Source: Okapia johnstoni (lineage: Eukaryota > Chordata > Mammalia > Artiodactyla > Giraffidae). From it: 64,000 nt of DNA. Location: positions 30,528,001 through 30,592,000 of the forward strand of contig CM044309.1 of assembly GCA_024291935.2 (NCBI GenBank), in the 5' to 3' direction. Below are positions 1 to 11,995 of this stretch, piece after piece (within the stretch, counting starts at the first letter, position 1; every line of letters begins with the position of its first letter). Under the pieces are notes generated by a model. That model searched no databases. It was not told the DNA's origin and was given only the letters and a program-made list of their open reading frames with translations. The position numbers were made by a program, and so were the translations under genes.

Positions 1-68
1 CTTCTGGGTTTTTGACACATTCCCATGTGATGCTTTAATTTGGAGACCACATGTAGAGAACCACTGCT
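1..68 (+). mobile_element. hAT-Charlie MITE 3' end (MER5-like)
   Basis: The window opens inside a short repeat ending 'gagaaccactgctgga', which resembles the terminal inverted repeat of MER5-type non-autonomous hAT elements. Only the 3' end is present because the window starts within it. Recognised by eye, not by search. Confidence 0.5.
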
Positions 69-169
69 GGAGACTGGGTCCTCAGCCTCTATCACATTCA
101 TCCATTTTTGCTATTCCCATCCTGAGTATTTTAATCCAGGTCACCCATTGTACATCAACTGTTTTATGG

Positions 170-520
170 CAGGGGTCTTTTTTAAGACACAAATCTGATC
201 ATTTAGACCCCTGCTGAAAACTTCAGTGACTCTCTAGGACCCAAAAGATGATGTTCATCTCCTCTCTTTGCCTTCCTCAGAGACAAAAATTTAATCCTTT
301 GTCTGATTATTTTATTTAACTCCATGCTTCAAAATAACATCCTTGAATTGCCATTCCTTACAATTTTAATTTTATGCTGTATCTACTGAATTACCACTAT
401 AAGACTTACGGTTCTCTCTAGACGTTTAACCCTTCATGAGCCCTACACATTCTCCCATTCTCTCATATCATCCTTTTGTCGGCATTAACAGTAACTGCTT
501 ACATATTGTGACTATGCAAA
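170..520 (+). repeat. L2 LINE 3' fragment
   Basis: The stretch follows the usual L2 3' region order: a 'ctgatcatttagacccctgc' block, a 'cttcagtgactc' block, then a C/T-rich part. It is heavily diverged and has no open frame. Orientation is inferred from the block order. Confidence 0.4.
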
Positions 521-624
521 TGATATTCACAGCTCAGCCATTTATGATCACTTTTTGTTTTGCCTATAGTGAATAATGAGTTTGGTCTTGTTCACTTATT
601 TTTTATATACTTGTTATAGAGTTT

Positions 625-675
625 ATATGTGTGTGTGTGTTTATATGTGTGTGTGTGTATATATGTATATATACT
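625..675. repeat. (TG)n/(TA)n microsatellite
   Basis: Two short runs of alternating TG are separated by a 'tttata' interruption and followed by a TA/TG tract. It is an imperfect compound dinucleotide repeat and may vary in length. Confidence 0.8.
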
Positions 676-689
676 TTTATATACTTTCC

Positions 690-1230
690 ATGCTGATCTT
701 CTGTATCTGGCATGTTCTTTACCCTGGATTTTCTCCAAAGGTTTTGTGAAACATACTCTCCAGTAGTTTTCAAAGAAATCCTGCATGAGAAATAAGTCTC
801 TTGAAATTGTGTATGTCTTAAAATATTTTTAGTCTATCCTGATGTTTAATTGACAGTTTGGCTCAACTTCAAATCTGAAGTTGAAAATAATTTGCCTTTA
901 GATTTTTGAAGGTACCTGTCCATCACCTTCTAGTTACCAGCCTTTCTTTTGATAAAATCTTTTAACTGTGACTTTTTATGTCCTTCTGGAAATTTATAGG
1001 ATGTTCTCTTTGTCCCCAGTGTTCTGAAATTTCTCTATAAAGCACCGTGGTGTGGGTCTGTTATGTGCATTGTGTCAGACACTTGATGACCCTTTTAAAA
1101 TAAAAACTGATATATTTCAGTTGTGGAAATTTTCTTCACTATTATTTTAATTTTTCTTACCTTCCATGTTTCAATCTTATTTTTTGTGCACCTCATATAT
1201 ATTTATGCTGGACTATTTCTTTCACTATTG
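690..1230 (-). repeat. Old L1-like fragment, AT-rich
   Basis: T-rich sequence with phrases typical of antisense old L1M untranslated sequence. The divergence is too great for a firm call, and this could be unique AT-rich DNA. No coding frame of note. Confidence 0.25.
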
Positions 1231-1629
1231 CATAATAATTTTCTTTATCCCTAACACTGATTTTAGCCTTAAAGCAATATTCTAATAATAGAGTCATATC
1301 ACCTTTATTTAGATAAGTATTTTATATTTATAAAATAGTTTATATTTTTATATTTAAAAATAGTTTATTTCGATATTTGGGGGTCATTATATTTAACTGT
1401 GTCTCTAAAAGAATATCTCTCTCTCTATATGCATTCATAATTGTCACTGATCAATACAAGTTTATTTCTCAAATCACATTTTGGGCTTTTTTAAAGAAAC
1501 TTTTTTTTTCTCTTTTTTTTGCCTTCTATTAGACTGTTTCATTTTCTTTATCCACTTATTTCCCTCCTCTAATGACTTAGAAGTTTCATAATTTATAATG
1601 CATTTCTATTTATATTGTGGTGTTTTCAC
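1231..1629. other. AT-rich non-coding stretch
   Basis: Low-complexity AT-rich DNA with a short (TC)n run near 1415 and a poly-T run near 1500. I see no gene, RNA or recognisable repeat. Confidence 0.5.
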
Positions 1630-1830
1630 CTTGAGTAAGTTCCCTAATCTTTCTGTATATTTGAATTTCCCTATCTGTAGAAAGGAGTCGAGAGTGAAAT
1701 ATTCCTTAACAGAGTTACTGTTAGAATTTAATCAGATAATAAATCTAATACATTCAGATATTTAGCATATTGTGTAGCTCACAGTAAACACCCATAAAAA
1801 GTAGGTGGTGATTATTACTAATGTTTTGTA
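1630..1830 (+). repeat. MIR SINE
   Basis: Matches the MIR plus-strand order: a 'caccttgagtaagttcc' core, a 'ctatctgtagaaagg' block, then an AT-rich end. It is diverged, as expected for a pre-placental tRNA-derived SINE. Confidence 0.6.
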
Positions 1831-2371
1831 TATTTAACTTTAATGACCTGAAAATCATTCCAGACACTCCACTAACTCAAAAATTCTGAGAAGCAGATTG
1901 TGTATTCTAGTGCAATAGTGTAGTTTGCCTGTGTGCCAGGAGTCTAATTATGTACCTTCCTGCTAACGCCTTTAGTGGGAAGTCAGACTATCAACACTGT
2001 GGGAAATTGATTGATTAACTCAATCAAGATCATCCTCAAAGATGACTCCAAAAATATCTCTGACCGCTTTGTGGTTGAGAAAATCAGTCAGCATTTGCGG
2101 GGGGAGGAGGAGGAGTCAGGCGGAGGGATCACTTTCACTGAATTACGAGTTCTGTACAAGACGGATGTTACGTGATAACCTCATGTGAAAAACTCTTCCT
2201 GTTACCTGTAGAGTTTTGAAAATAACTCTTCAAAATTCACTCCAAGAAGATCTGTGTTTCAACCTCTGGGGCTTGGGGTATTTATTTGCCCTTCAGACAA
2301 TATTTTTAACATAGAATATATGCCATAGAATAAATAGTAACTTTTATGAAACTGTACTGTACTGAGCAACT
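1831..2371. other. Unique non-coding stretch
   Basis: No repeat or gene recognised. It holds a short G/A-rich patch (2098-2127) with two GAG runs. Short frames here have no recognisable domain. Confidence 0.45.
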
Positions 2372-2486
2372 TGGAGAAGGAAATGGCAACCCACTTCAGT
2401 ATTCTTGACTGAAAAATCCCATGGACAGAGGAGCCGGGGGAGCTCCAGTGGGTCACAAAGAGTCAGATGTGACTGAGTGACTAAGA
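2372..2486 (+). mobile_element. BovA-type SINE fragment
   Basis: Starts at 'ggagaaggaaatggcaaccc' and ends at 'gactgagtgactaag', the BovA body without the tRNA head. BovA is known to derive partly from the 3' end of BovB. The middle is damaged around 'gccgggggagctcc'. Confidence 0.85.
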
Positions 2487-3269
2487 ACGCAGAGTGGCCA
2501 TTTTGAGGTACTGGTTCCCTCATAAGGAAGCATTTGTTTCAAGTAACCAGATACTAGGGATGCAAACCAACTGCCCATATTTCTCAGTCCTGAAAGAAAG
2601 ACACACCCACTTAGATCAGGCCTGAAAGACTTACATGGCGCGCATCCTTCTTTCTCCCCCACACATGTGACTAAACGGCTTCCTAGTCAGGCTGATTAAA
2701 AGCAGAACTGAGAAGAGAACACATTTGTTTTCACTAGGACTCCATCCTCTAGATCCAGCGAACATGTGCCTGTACACACACACACGTGTACACATCTGCG
2801 TGTGCACAACCCCCCCCCAACACACACATACACACTCACTCCTCCTTTCCATCCCTTACTTCTCTTTCTACTGCCATTGCCAAGAATCAAATGGCAACTT
2901 CACAAGTCAGCTCATTCCACTAGAGCTTGGGTACCTGTAACCATTAAAAAGATCAAATTCTAACTCAGCCATTCAAAATCTTTGCAAGATCTAACAGCTT
3001 GTGTCATCAGTCTTTTATCATGATGCCTTCTGTGGGTTCACAGAAAAGGTCCTGAGAAAATCTTGGATGGGATGTATCATAATTCAGAGCAGAGCTGGTA
3101 ATGTACCTCTGAAGACATCTCTGTTAATCGATACTCTGGATACAGTCATTCTAAAAAGTTCAGCTTACGTTTCGGCACTTCTGCTTGAACCATTTCAATG
3201 GCTCCCATCATCTCCACTCGTGTAACTCAAGTGTGCTCTATGAACTAGAGTTGGACTGCAAGCTGTTAA
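2487..3269. other. Unique stretch with CA-rich tract
   Basis: Mostly unrecognised DNA. At 2774-2840 there is an imperfect CA/GT tract around a C9 run, which makes several short chance frames on both strands. No gene supported. Confidence 0.5.
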
Positions 3270-3682
3270 TTTCCTTTTTTAAAAAATTTTATTGAGGTAT
3301 AGTTGATTTACAATGTTGTGTTTGTTTCTGCTGTACAGTAAAGTGAATCAATTATACACAGACATAGATCTACTCTTCTTTAGATTCTTTTCTCATATAG
3401 GTCATTACAGCGTATTGGGTAGGGTCACTGTGCTATACAGTAGGTCCTTATTAGTTATCTATTTTGTATATAATAGTGTGTGTATGTCAATCCCAATCTC
3501 CTAATTCATGCCTCCTCCCCTTTACCTCCCAGTGACTGTAAATTTGTTTTCTACAATTGTAACTCTATTTCTATTTTGTAGAGAAGTTAATCTGTAGCCT
3601 TTTAAAAAAATATTCCACATATAAACCGTATCATATGGTATCTGTCCTTCTCTGTCTAAATTACTTTACTCAGTGTGATAAG
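3270..3682 (-). mobile_element. L1 LINE 3' UTR, 5'-truncated
   Basis: Read on the minus strand this is the artiodactyl L1 3' untranslated region, ending in the AT-rich tail at 3270-3290. Diagnostic phrases include 'ttgatttacaatgttgtg' and 'cactgtgctatacagtagg' on the plus strand. It is truncated near 3682, before ORF2. Confidence 0.8.
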
Positions 3683-3929
3683 GTGCTTATTTGCAGCCTG
3701 CATCAAGGTCAGTACAGAAATTGAGAATAAGTATAGTTAGTGGAAAGAGTGATTTTATGTCAGTTGAATCTCATAATTAAAGATTTGGCTAGTATTTTGT
3801 GTCTTTCTTTTTTTTCTAATTATCCATTTTACTGTGTTTCACAAATATATTTGATTGGTCGGTGATGGAATAAAAATTTAAGAAATAAAAATGGGTCTTT
3901 GGCCAAAAAAGTTTGAGAAGTGTTGATTG
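3683..3929. other. Unassigned AT-rich stretch
   Basis: Short AT-rich DNA between an L1 and an L2 fragment. Nothing recognised. Confidence 0.4.
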
Positions 3930-4165
3930 ACAGGATCAAGTCCCAGCTCTTTGTAAGACCTGCAAGGTCACAGGTGTCCTGATCCCTGCACGACTCTGCA
4001 GCTCTTCAGCTTCACCACCTGCCACTTCCCTCCCTTCACGGCACTATGTTCTCGCCATATAAAATCACAGGCACTGTCCTTTTACAAATGCTGGCTCTCC
4101 TGCCCGGAATGCCTTTTATATTCTCAGTTGGCTGCTAAATTTCTACACATCAATCAAGTCTAACC
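3930..4165 (+). repeat. L2 LINE 3' fragment
   Basis: C/T-rich sequence in L2 3' order, with 'ctcctgcccggaatgcc' and a 'catcaatcaagtctaacc' continuation. No intact frame. Confidence 0.55.
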
Positions 4166-4969
4166 TTTCTAGATGAGTCAGGACCCTTAGCTGCAAGTGA
4201 CGGACACATAACTTGAATCATTTAAACAGAAAGGAATTTAGGGACAGAGGTGGAGCAATCTTGAGACTCAATAGCATCTGCAGATGAGAATGATTTCAGC
4301 TAGCTTTTTCTCTTTTTTTCTGCACCCCTATTTCTCTTATCCCTGACATTCTCTTGGTATTACTTCTCTTTTACTGCAGATGGGCTTGTTCTATATAGCA
4401 GAAGACACTGTGGAACCAAACTCTGTTGACCCAACTTAGCAAAGCAAGAAGATAGAGAGATACCTCTCTTAGCTTCAGAATAAAACCATCCCAGAAATGA
4501 TTCTTATTTTCATCAAGTACCCACAATGACCTCTGGATCAATTAATGTGGGCAGAGAGAAGGGATAGTCTCTGCAGTCCAACTTCTACCCTTTTATCAGA
4601 AAAAAATATTCTAAAATATAACTACAATTACATCTCTTCTCATTTTAAAGACCTTACCTTACCTTCATCTGCAGAAGACAATTCAGGATGTTTCATCCTT
4701 CATAAGCAAGGTTTAGTGGTTCCCTCTACTTTCACCACTGCAGTGAAAGATGCAATGATTTCCAGAACCTATGCTGTTCACATGCTGAACCCCTCCCCCA
4801 ACAGTCCAGGAAGGAATCCCTATGCATCTCACAAGAGAAACAGGTGTTGCTTCACTTAGTAAGTCTTCTTGAGTCATCTCTAAATATATTCACTATCATT
4901 GAGATACATTTCATGGACTTGCAATACTCTATTATATGTCTTTCTTTCCTTATGCATTTTCTACTAAAC
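4166..4969. other. Unique non-coding stretch
   Basis: Contains a 104-codon open frame (4545-4859, plus) that matches no family I recognise and has no start context, splice context or domain supporting it. I treat it as chance. Confidence 0.45.
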
Positions 4970-5215
4970 TGAGTTTATCCACATTGTCTGACATGTTTGG
5001 CACACAGTAGATGCCCAAATTGATGTTTGCTGAAACAAACTATCACACTGATCCTCTTGTATCACAGTTGTATATTTACATATCTTCCTTTCATACTAAA
5101 GTTTGATCTCTTTAAATGTGAAGAGTCCTTCACTGCATCTTCAGAAACTAGCATAGTGCTTAACACATAGAAAGTGATAAACGAGTGTTGAGGATGAATA
5201 ATTAAGTGAATAAAT
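4970..5215 (+). repeat. L2 LINE 3' ends
   Basis: Two L2-like terminal phrases follow each other: 'ggcacacagtagatgcc' near 5000 and 'agtgcttaacacatagaaag' near 5155. This suggests two fragments or a local duplication. Diverged and non-coding. Confidence 0.5.
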
Positions 5216-6390
5216 TAAGGGGAAATGGCTATATATGGAGCACACTTGGTGACTTCACCAAGACTTAATTGGCTAACAAGAATTGACTGGTTACTGTGGG
5301 GTTACACAGTGCATGTCTTTGATCCTTCTTTACAACTAACCTCATGACGGCTTGGGTGCAAGATAGATGAGAGAGGCTGTTTATCTTACAAAGACAAAAT
5401 TCATTTCTGGCCCTGGGTCATAGCTGAGGGTCATGGCTACTTCCCAGTTCCACTCAGTGTTTATTAAATAACTCTCAGATCAACTCACATCCCTCTTAAA
5501 ACTTGAGGTCCAGAAGGCAGGATCTTCTGCTCTATACTCCTATAGCTACAAAGAAACATTCATCACTGCGAGTCTTCCATATAGATTCTCATTAGGCATA
5601 AACAGTAGCTAGTGATCTGGTTCGACAGAGATGCTCATAGCAGGAAATGAGGTCCATCTGGTACATAGGGTTGGGGTAGGCAGTTAGGAAGGGTGGGAGG
5701 ATGGCTACAACTTACCAATGTAAATGACAAAGTCAGGTCATGATAACCATTGCCTTGGTGACAAGTCATTTCTATCTCTCCAGCACGCACACAGTTTGTC
5801 ATCTGTCATCATCTCCCCAATGTTAGGTTGAAACAATCTGAGAAGCTATTAACATCTCAAAATTGCAGGCCCAGGAGAGTGATACCTTGGTTGTTTATTT
5901 CTAAGCGAGACCCAAGTATCTTGGATCCTTATTTGCAGAAATTTTGTATACACTGGGAGACTGGAAAGCATATACATTTGACTTATGGCCTTGAAGTGTC
6001 TTGTTTGAAAAGATACCACGATCTGATTAGAAATATTCACTTCCGAAGGGGCTTTGTTATTTGTAAGAGGATTTTTGCTATTACTGAACATTCTACATCT
6101 TATAAAAACACTTGATAATTATTTTATTGGTCTTCTGTGAAACCCTCTGGAGAAGGTACCTATTGAGTTCACTCTTCGCTCAGTACATACATGAGCACAG
6201 GGCTGTCTCAAAGTATATTTATTGTGCTAGAATTTATGTGTACTGGAAAGTGCTAGGTTGATTGTGACCTGTAAAACAGAATCACATAAACTTTGTGTAA
6301 AACTTTGAAAAACTTATTTTTATGATTATTACTCATTTAAGTGTTGGACTATAATTATGAGATTTGACTATACATATGGGACCGATACTT
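5216..6390. other. Unique non-coding stretch
   Basis: No repeat recognised over about 1.1 kb. Two overlapping opposite-strand frames of 80-95 codons near 5830-6115 resemble nothing known and look like chance frames. Confidence 0.5.
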
Positions 6391-6628
6391 TGGCCACCTG
6401 ATGCAAAGAACTGACTCATTGGAAAAGACCCTGATGCTGGGAAAGATTGAAGGCAGGAGGAGAAGGGGACAGCAGAGGATGAGATGGTTGGATGGCATCA
6501 CTGACTCGATGGACATGAGTTTGAGCAAGTTCTGGGAGTTGGTGATGGACAGGGAAGCATAGCGTGCTGAAGTCCATGGGGGTGCAAAGAGTCAGACATG
6601 ACTGAGCAACTGAACCGAACTGAATGAG
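6391..6628 (+). mobile_element. BovB LINE 3' end
   Basis: Only the last part of BovB is present, from 'gatactttggccacctgatg' to the '(ctgaa)n' tail. Flanks 'atgggacc' and 'atgagacc' look like an 8-bp target duplication with one mismatch. It encodes only a broken C-terminal fragment and lacks the reverse transcriptase core. Confidence 0.9.
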
Positions 6629-6849
6629 ACCAAACTTTCTTCATTGCCTAACACATAGCAGATACTCAAAGATAATTGCTGAATAAGTAAATGAGTTAAC
6701 AATTTCAGACCTATTGGTGTATGTATGATTATAAACATAGTGACTAAGGTAAAATCCTGAAAAACACAGAGTAATAGTCAATGCAGTATCCAAACTCAAA
6801 TATTTGTTCCTTTCCAAATACTTAAGGCTGTCCAACCTCTAACGTCTCA

Positions 6850-7380
6850 GTCTACCTTTGTTCCTTCTGCTTTGAGCATCCTCCTCCACTTTGTCCGTAA
6901 GATAAACTCTTATAGTCATTCCTGATCTTGCTTCTCCCCAGCCCTAGTCCTTCCCACTGACCCCTTATAATGACAGAATTGGCTATGCTCCCCTACATGC
7001 CACAGGCTTCCCAGGTGGCGTTAGTGGTAAAGAACCAGCCTGCCAATTCAGGAGACATTACAGATGTAGGCTCAGTCCCTGGGTCGGGAAGATCCTCTGG
7101 AGGGCATGGCAACCCACTCCAGTATCCTTGCCTGGAGAATCCCATGGACAGAGGAGCCTGGCAGGCTACAGTCCAAGGGGTCACAAAGAGTCAGATATGA
7201 CTGAAGCAACGGAGCATACAGGTACACATGCCACACTGTAAATTGTGAATTCCTGTTGGTGTCAGTTCCACTAACCACACTGGACCATAATGATCTTTCT
7301 CAAAGTCAGAAGCATCTCACTTAGCTTTGTATTTCCAGTGCCTAGGTAAAGTAGACACAATAAAAGTTGGTTGAAAAAAA
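6850..7380 (+). repeat. L2 LINE 3' fragment split by a SINE
   Basis: An L2-like C/T-rich segment (6850-7004) continues after the SINE as a 'tatttccagtgcctaggtaa' end (7236-7372). The SINE entered this older repeat. Confidence 0.5.
7005..7225 (+). mobile_element. Bov-tA SINE with target duplication
   Basis: Begins with the tRNA-like head 'gcttcccaggtggc' and continues into the BovA body, ending near 'gactgaagcaac'. It is flanked by an exact 10-bp duplication 'acatgccaca' at 6995-7004 and 7226-7235, marking LINE-driven insertion. BovB is the known source of the machinery. Confidence 0.92.
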
Positions 7381-9299
7381 TAATTCTGGTATACATGGGA
7401 ACAAGATTCAAGTGCAGCTAAAATTTATACACTAGAAGAATAGTGCATTGATTGAAATCTAATTATTTACAGTCCCATAGCATGTAAGTGGTAAGCCTCT
7501 GAAGACTCCCAAGATCTGCACCTGACTCCGTCTGATGCCAATATCCATGTTCTTTTCCCCCATGTCTTGAAGGACACCCAAGGGCTCTGAGAGTACACTG
7601 GATCAAGGAGGGAAGGTTCCTGAGGGAAGTATTTGAATTTAACATCTGCAAGTGCTAGGGAAGAAGCTGATGCAGAGGAATTATAATAGAAGCAGGGAGA
7701 AACAGAGCTAAGATTCCATTCCTTTAGATGTAACTAGGCACTAACATGCCAGGCGAGGATTCCTATGGCATTCCATCACCCTCCACAGCTGGAGCAAGAA
7801 GGCAAAGGCACCTTCACTGTTTTGAAATTAGACTGTAGACTCCATGAGGGAAATCCAATTTTTGCTTCCCCCCACCTATGGGCACATAGCAAGCAGTGAA
7901 TAAGTACGTCATGAACAAAAAGTACAGCGACCCAAGCGCTTATGTCACTGGCATGGAGTTTCCAGCTCTACTTACGAAGCTGTGGGGTCTCACATTTCAG
8001 CTGGGTTGATTTTTACCCCCGATTCCGCAAGGGCTGTGGTGGAGGTGAAAACAGAGCTTCTCTGAAGGAATGATTCTTATTCGGCATCTTATCCCCAACA
8101 TTTTATGAAAAGGCATTTTCCAAGAGGTCCCTTAAATACTTCAGATCTCCAGGCAGTAGTACTTCAATGTCTTTTAAATATGAAAAGCTTCCCCCCACCA
8201 ATCTTTGGCCTGGCTCTCTCTCCAGGGTGACTGGCTGAACGCACAGCAGCAGCTCGGCTGCACCTGTGTTTGATCTCACACACGCTGAACTGCAGTCCTT
8301 GGGTCTTGGACTGCAGACAACTTCCAACACGTACATGAAAGTCTACTTGGCGCCCTCTGCCAAGGACGTGGGAGATCTTTTTTTTTTTTTTTTTGTCAAA
8401 GAAACAAATACATGTCGTTTCCAGAGGTAGCATGAGGCAAGGCCACATTTCTTTTTTTCTTCCCTACCTGTTCTTTTCACTCTGTCTCAGGCTGAGAAGT
8501 AGCTAATTATCTACAGGGGCTTAAGGGAGCAGCACAAGAATCACAGCCTCACACGGACACTACACTAGAAGGAAATCTAGGTCAGGCTTGTCTTCCAGAG
8601 ATGCAAATTGAAATAATAGCCTCTGCCTGCGTGTCAGGGCGAACAAGCTTTCAAACGTGGTGGCAGGAGAGGAAATGTCGTTCGCAGGCTCACAGTTGGT
8701 AAAAACGTACTCTTTCATCTTTTGGTGATAGAAATTGATTTTCTGAGCCTTTGTGCATTGTCCCCAAATGCCTTCGCTGTTAAATCTCTGAAGTGTCTAC
8801 ATAAAACAAGAAGATCTGGGTGCCAGGATCGAACTTTCTTTGGCCTTGAAGATGATCTGAGCGTCTGGTTTTCTACCAGCAGCATCAGAGTCAGGCCTGG
8901 CCCAGGAGCTATCTCAGTACATGCCAGACGCAGCTGAGCAAACTGTTATCAGATTTATCCCCCGATCAACATCTAAGATACAAAAACATTTGTCTGGTAG
9001 AATTTAGTACAGCCTGTGTGGAATCCAGTCCACATAGGAATGAATATAAACAAAGAAATCATCAGTGGCCTCTTTTCTACTTACTGACATCTGGAGATTT
9101 TTGCCTTGCCTGATATTTGAGGTCATCCCACCCTGGTAGGATTTTCTCTGATCTTATATTTCAAATCGCCTACTTTGTAAAGAACTGTTTCTTTTGCATA
9201 TGCCCGAAATCTACTAAGCACTTTACAAATATTTCAATATTTGTAGCTTTATGAATATTAAAACTTTACAAAACACTACAAACATTTCATGTACTTCAT
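7381..9299. other. Mostly unique stretch
   Basis: A possible L2 fragment lies at 7830-7925. The part around 8100-8460 is richer in GC than its surroundings and holds a CTCF-like motif (listed separately) and a T17 run at 8378-8394. Frames of 60-94 codons on the minus strand carry no recognisable domain. Confidence 0.5.
8349..8363 (-). promoter_or_regulatory. CTCF-like motif
   Basis: On the minus strand the site reads 'ttggcagagggcgcc', which fits 12 of 15 positions of the CTCF core consensus CCASYAGRKGGCRSY; the three misses are at the 5' edge. It is also part of a short palindrome ('ttgg...ccaa'). Occupancy is unknown. Confidence 0.35.
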
Positions 9300-9420
9300 T
9301 CAAAAAATATTTTTAGAGCACCTACTATGTGCCAGGCATTGTTCTAGGTAAGCCCCAGTGCTAACACTTCAGAGCACTTACGGGCTAGTGCAGGCACAGA
9401 CAATGTTAACACATAATTTA
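9300..9420 (-). repeat. L2 LINE 3' end
   Basis: Antisense L2 end: 'gcacctactatgtgccaggc' followed by a 'attgttctagg' block. A diverged, non-coding fragment. Confidence 0.7.
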
Positions 9421-9739
9421 TTAATTCATTTCAGAAAACAAATGATAATGAGAAAATAAACTCAGGTGAGGGTAATGAGACACCAAGAAAGGCATTTAGT
9501 TTAGGGTGCTCCTTTGAACACTCTAACCAAAACCCCTCCTTATGCTCTAATTGAATTATCAAAGATGTGAGCCATGCAAAAAGACAAGAGACCAAAAGCC
9601 CTGGGCTCAAAATCTTAGTGCATTTGAGAAACTTCGGGAAACAATAGGGGAAAAAAATCAACAAGAGTTGAGGTCAAACAGAAGGGGATCTGATTATGTA
9701 GGGCTTTGGAGGCCAGGGTAACAAGTTTGTATATCTGTG
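9421..9739. other. Possible L2 continuation or unique DNA
   Basis: May be a diverged antisense continuation of the L2 fragment at its left. A 77-codon minus-strand frame here has no known domain. Confidence 0.35.
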
Positions 9740-9929
9740 TGTTAGTCGCTCAGTCATGTCTGACTCTTTGCGACCCCATGTACTGTAGCCTGCCAGACTC
9801 CTCTGTCCACAGGATTTCCCAGGCAAGAATACTGGAGTGGGCTGCCATTTTGCTCTCCAGGGTCTTCCCACCCCAGGGATCAAACCTGAGTCTCCTGCAT
9901 AGAAGACAGATTCTTTACCATCTGAGCCC
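9740..9929 (-). mobile_element. Bov-tA SINE
   Basis: Minus orientation: the BovA end 'cgctcagtcatgtctgac' is at the left and the tRNA head, complementary to 'agggctcagatggtaaag', is at the right. It abuts the left end of the L1 fragment that follows. Confidence 0.88.
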
Positions 9930-9954
9930 TTTGCTTCTATTTTCAAAATAATAT

Positions 9955-10937
9955 TTTAAAATGATATTAGATCATTCTTTGACATCATGCACAAAACTAA
10001 GCTCAGGATGGATTAAAGACCTAAATGTGAGACTGGACACTATAAAACTCATAAAGGAAAGCACAGGCAGAACATTCTCTGACATAAATCACAGAAATAT
10101 CTTTTTTCATCCATCTCCCAGAATAATGGAAATAAAAACAATTGGGACCTACTTGAACTCAAAAGCTTTTGCACAGCAAAGGAAACAATAAACAAAATGA
10201 AAAGGCAACTCTCAGGCTGGGAGAAAATATTTGCAAATGATGTGACCGACAAGGGATAAGTCTCCAAAATGTACAAACAGTATATGACACACAACAGCAT
10301 CAAAATGAACAACCCAATCAAAAAGCTGAGCAGAAGACCTAAATAGACATTTCTCCAAAGAAGATATACAGATGGCCAAGAGGCACAAGAAAAGATGTTC
10401 AATATTGCTAATTATTAAAGAAATGCAAATCAAAGCTACAATGAGATATCACCTCACATCAGCTAGAGTGGCTATCATCAAAAACTCCACAAACAATAAT
10501 CGCTGGAGAGGATGTGGAGAGAAGGGAACCCTCCTATACTGTTGGTGGGAATGTAAATTGGTACACTCACTATAGAGAACAGTATGGAGGTTCCTTAAAA
10601 AACTAAAAACAGAGCTACCATTTGACCCTGCAATCCCACTCCTGCGCATATATCTGGAGAAAAACATAATCTGAAAGGATACATGTACCTGAATATTCAT
10701 TGCAGCACTGTTTACAATGGCCAAGACACAGAAGCAACCCAAATGTCCATCAACAGAAAAATGGATAAAGAAGCTGCGGTACATATATCTAATGGAATAC
10801 TACTTGAACATTAAAAAGAATGAAATAATGCCATTTGCAGCAACATGGATGGACCTAGAGACCGTCATACTGAGTGAAGTAAATCAAACAGAGAAGGAGA
10901 AATATTATATGACATCCTTTATACGTGGAATCTAAAA
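9955..10937 (+). pseudogene. L1 ORF2 C-terminal remnant
   Basis: Translated pieces match the L1 ORF2 C-terminal region. One frame begins near 9961 (SGWIKDLNVRLDTIKLIKES-like) and another at 10717-10935 carries a 'MDLETVILSEVNQTEKEKYY' end. Several stops and frame changes separate the pieces, so no protein is expected. An intact ORF2 is about 1,275 residues; only roughly the last quarter is represented. Confidence 0.85.
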
Positions 10938-11192
10938 AGAAATGACAGAAATGAACTTACAAAACAGAAAGAGACTCATAGACTTACAGAATGAACTTAT
11001 GGTTGCTGGGGGAAAAGACGAGGGGAAGTGAGAGTTAGGGAGCTTGGGAGGGACAAGTACACACTGCTATATTTAAAATGGACAAACAACAAAGACCTAC
11101 TAGATACCACATGGACTTCTGTACAATGTTATGTGGCAGCCTGGACAAGAGAGGAGTTTGGGGGAGAATGGATACATGTATAAGTATGGCTG

Positions 11193-11398
11193 CTTCCCTT
11201 GTGGCTCAGCTGGTAAAGAATCTGCCTGCAATGCAGGAGACCAGGGTTTGATATCTGGGCTGGGAAGATACCCTGGAGAAGGAAATGGCAACCCACTCCA
11301 GTATTCTTGCCTGGAGAATCCCATGGATGGAGGAGCCTGGCAGGCTATAGTCCATGGGGTTGCAAAGAGTTGGACACGACTGAGCGACTTTCACTTTC
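11193..11398 (+). mobile_element. Bov-tA SINE with perfect 13-bp duplication
   Basis: Runs from 'cttcccttgtggctcagc' to 'gactgagcgactttcacttt'. Exact duplications 'ataagtatggctg' flank it at 11180-11192 and 11399-11411. The perfect duplication and low divergence suggest a fairly recent insertion into the L1 3' untranslated region. Confidence 0.95.
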
Positions 11399-11597
11399 AT
11401 AAGTATGGCTGAGTCCCTTTGCTATTCATCTGAAACTATCACAGCATTGTTAATCAGCTGTAACCCAATACAAAATAAAAAGCCTAAAAAATAAATAAAA
11501 CAGAAATAATAGGGAGACTCTATATACTTTAAATATCATTGCATTGGCAGCTGAGTGGAGAACAGGTGGTAATAGGCAGGAGTAGCAAGAGATAGGC

Positions 11598-11810
11598 GGG
11601 CTTCCCTGGTGGGTCAGTGGTAAAGAATCAGCTTGCCAATGCAGGTTATGCAGGTTCAATCCCTGGGTCAGGAAGATCCCCTGGAGAAGGAAATGGCCAC
11701 CCACTCCAGTATACTTGCCTGGAGAATTCCGTGGACAGAGGAGCCTGGCATGCTACAGACCATGGGGTCACAAAAGAGTTAGACACAGCTTAGTGACTGA
11801 ACAACAACAG
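11598..11810 (+). mobile_element. Bov-tA SINE
   Basis: Head 'gcttccctggtgggtcagtg' to tail 'gaacaacaacag'. Flanks 'aagagata' and 'aagagaca' may be a target duplication with one mismatch. Confidence 0.9.
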
Positions 11811-11995
11811 AAAGAGACAGACAGGAGGCTTGAGCAGAAGGTGAGATAACAGTGGTATACTCTTGTGATATATTCTTGTGGCGCAGGGGGAGTTGGGTGG
11901 CTTGGGAATAGAGGCATAGCTAGGACAGGCTCATTTGCTCAGACAATAATTCTAAGAGATGGAGAAGCTGAGATGGTGGATGGAACTGTGATACA

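Larger units (their letters stand above)
9955..11497 (+). mobile_element. L1 LINE, 5'-truncated 3' portion
   Basis: Plus-strand L1 containing the C-terminal part of ORF2 (to about 10940), the 3' untranslated region, and an AT-rich tail 'aaaaaataaataaaac' at 11487-11502. A SINE interrupts the untranslated region at 11193-11398. The endonuclease and most of the reverse transcriptase are missing, so the copy is dead. Confidence 0.88.

Noticed and set aside
9955..11497. L1 as a possibly active element
   Set aside because: Only the 3' portion is present, ORF2 has several stops, and a SINE interrupts the 3' UTR.
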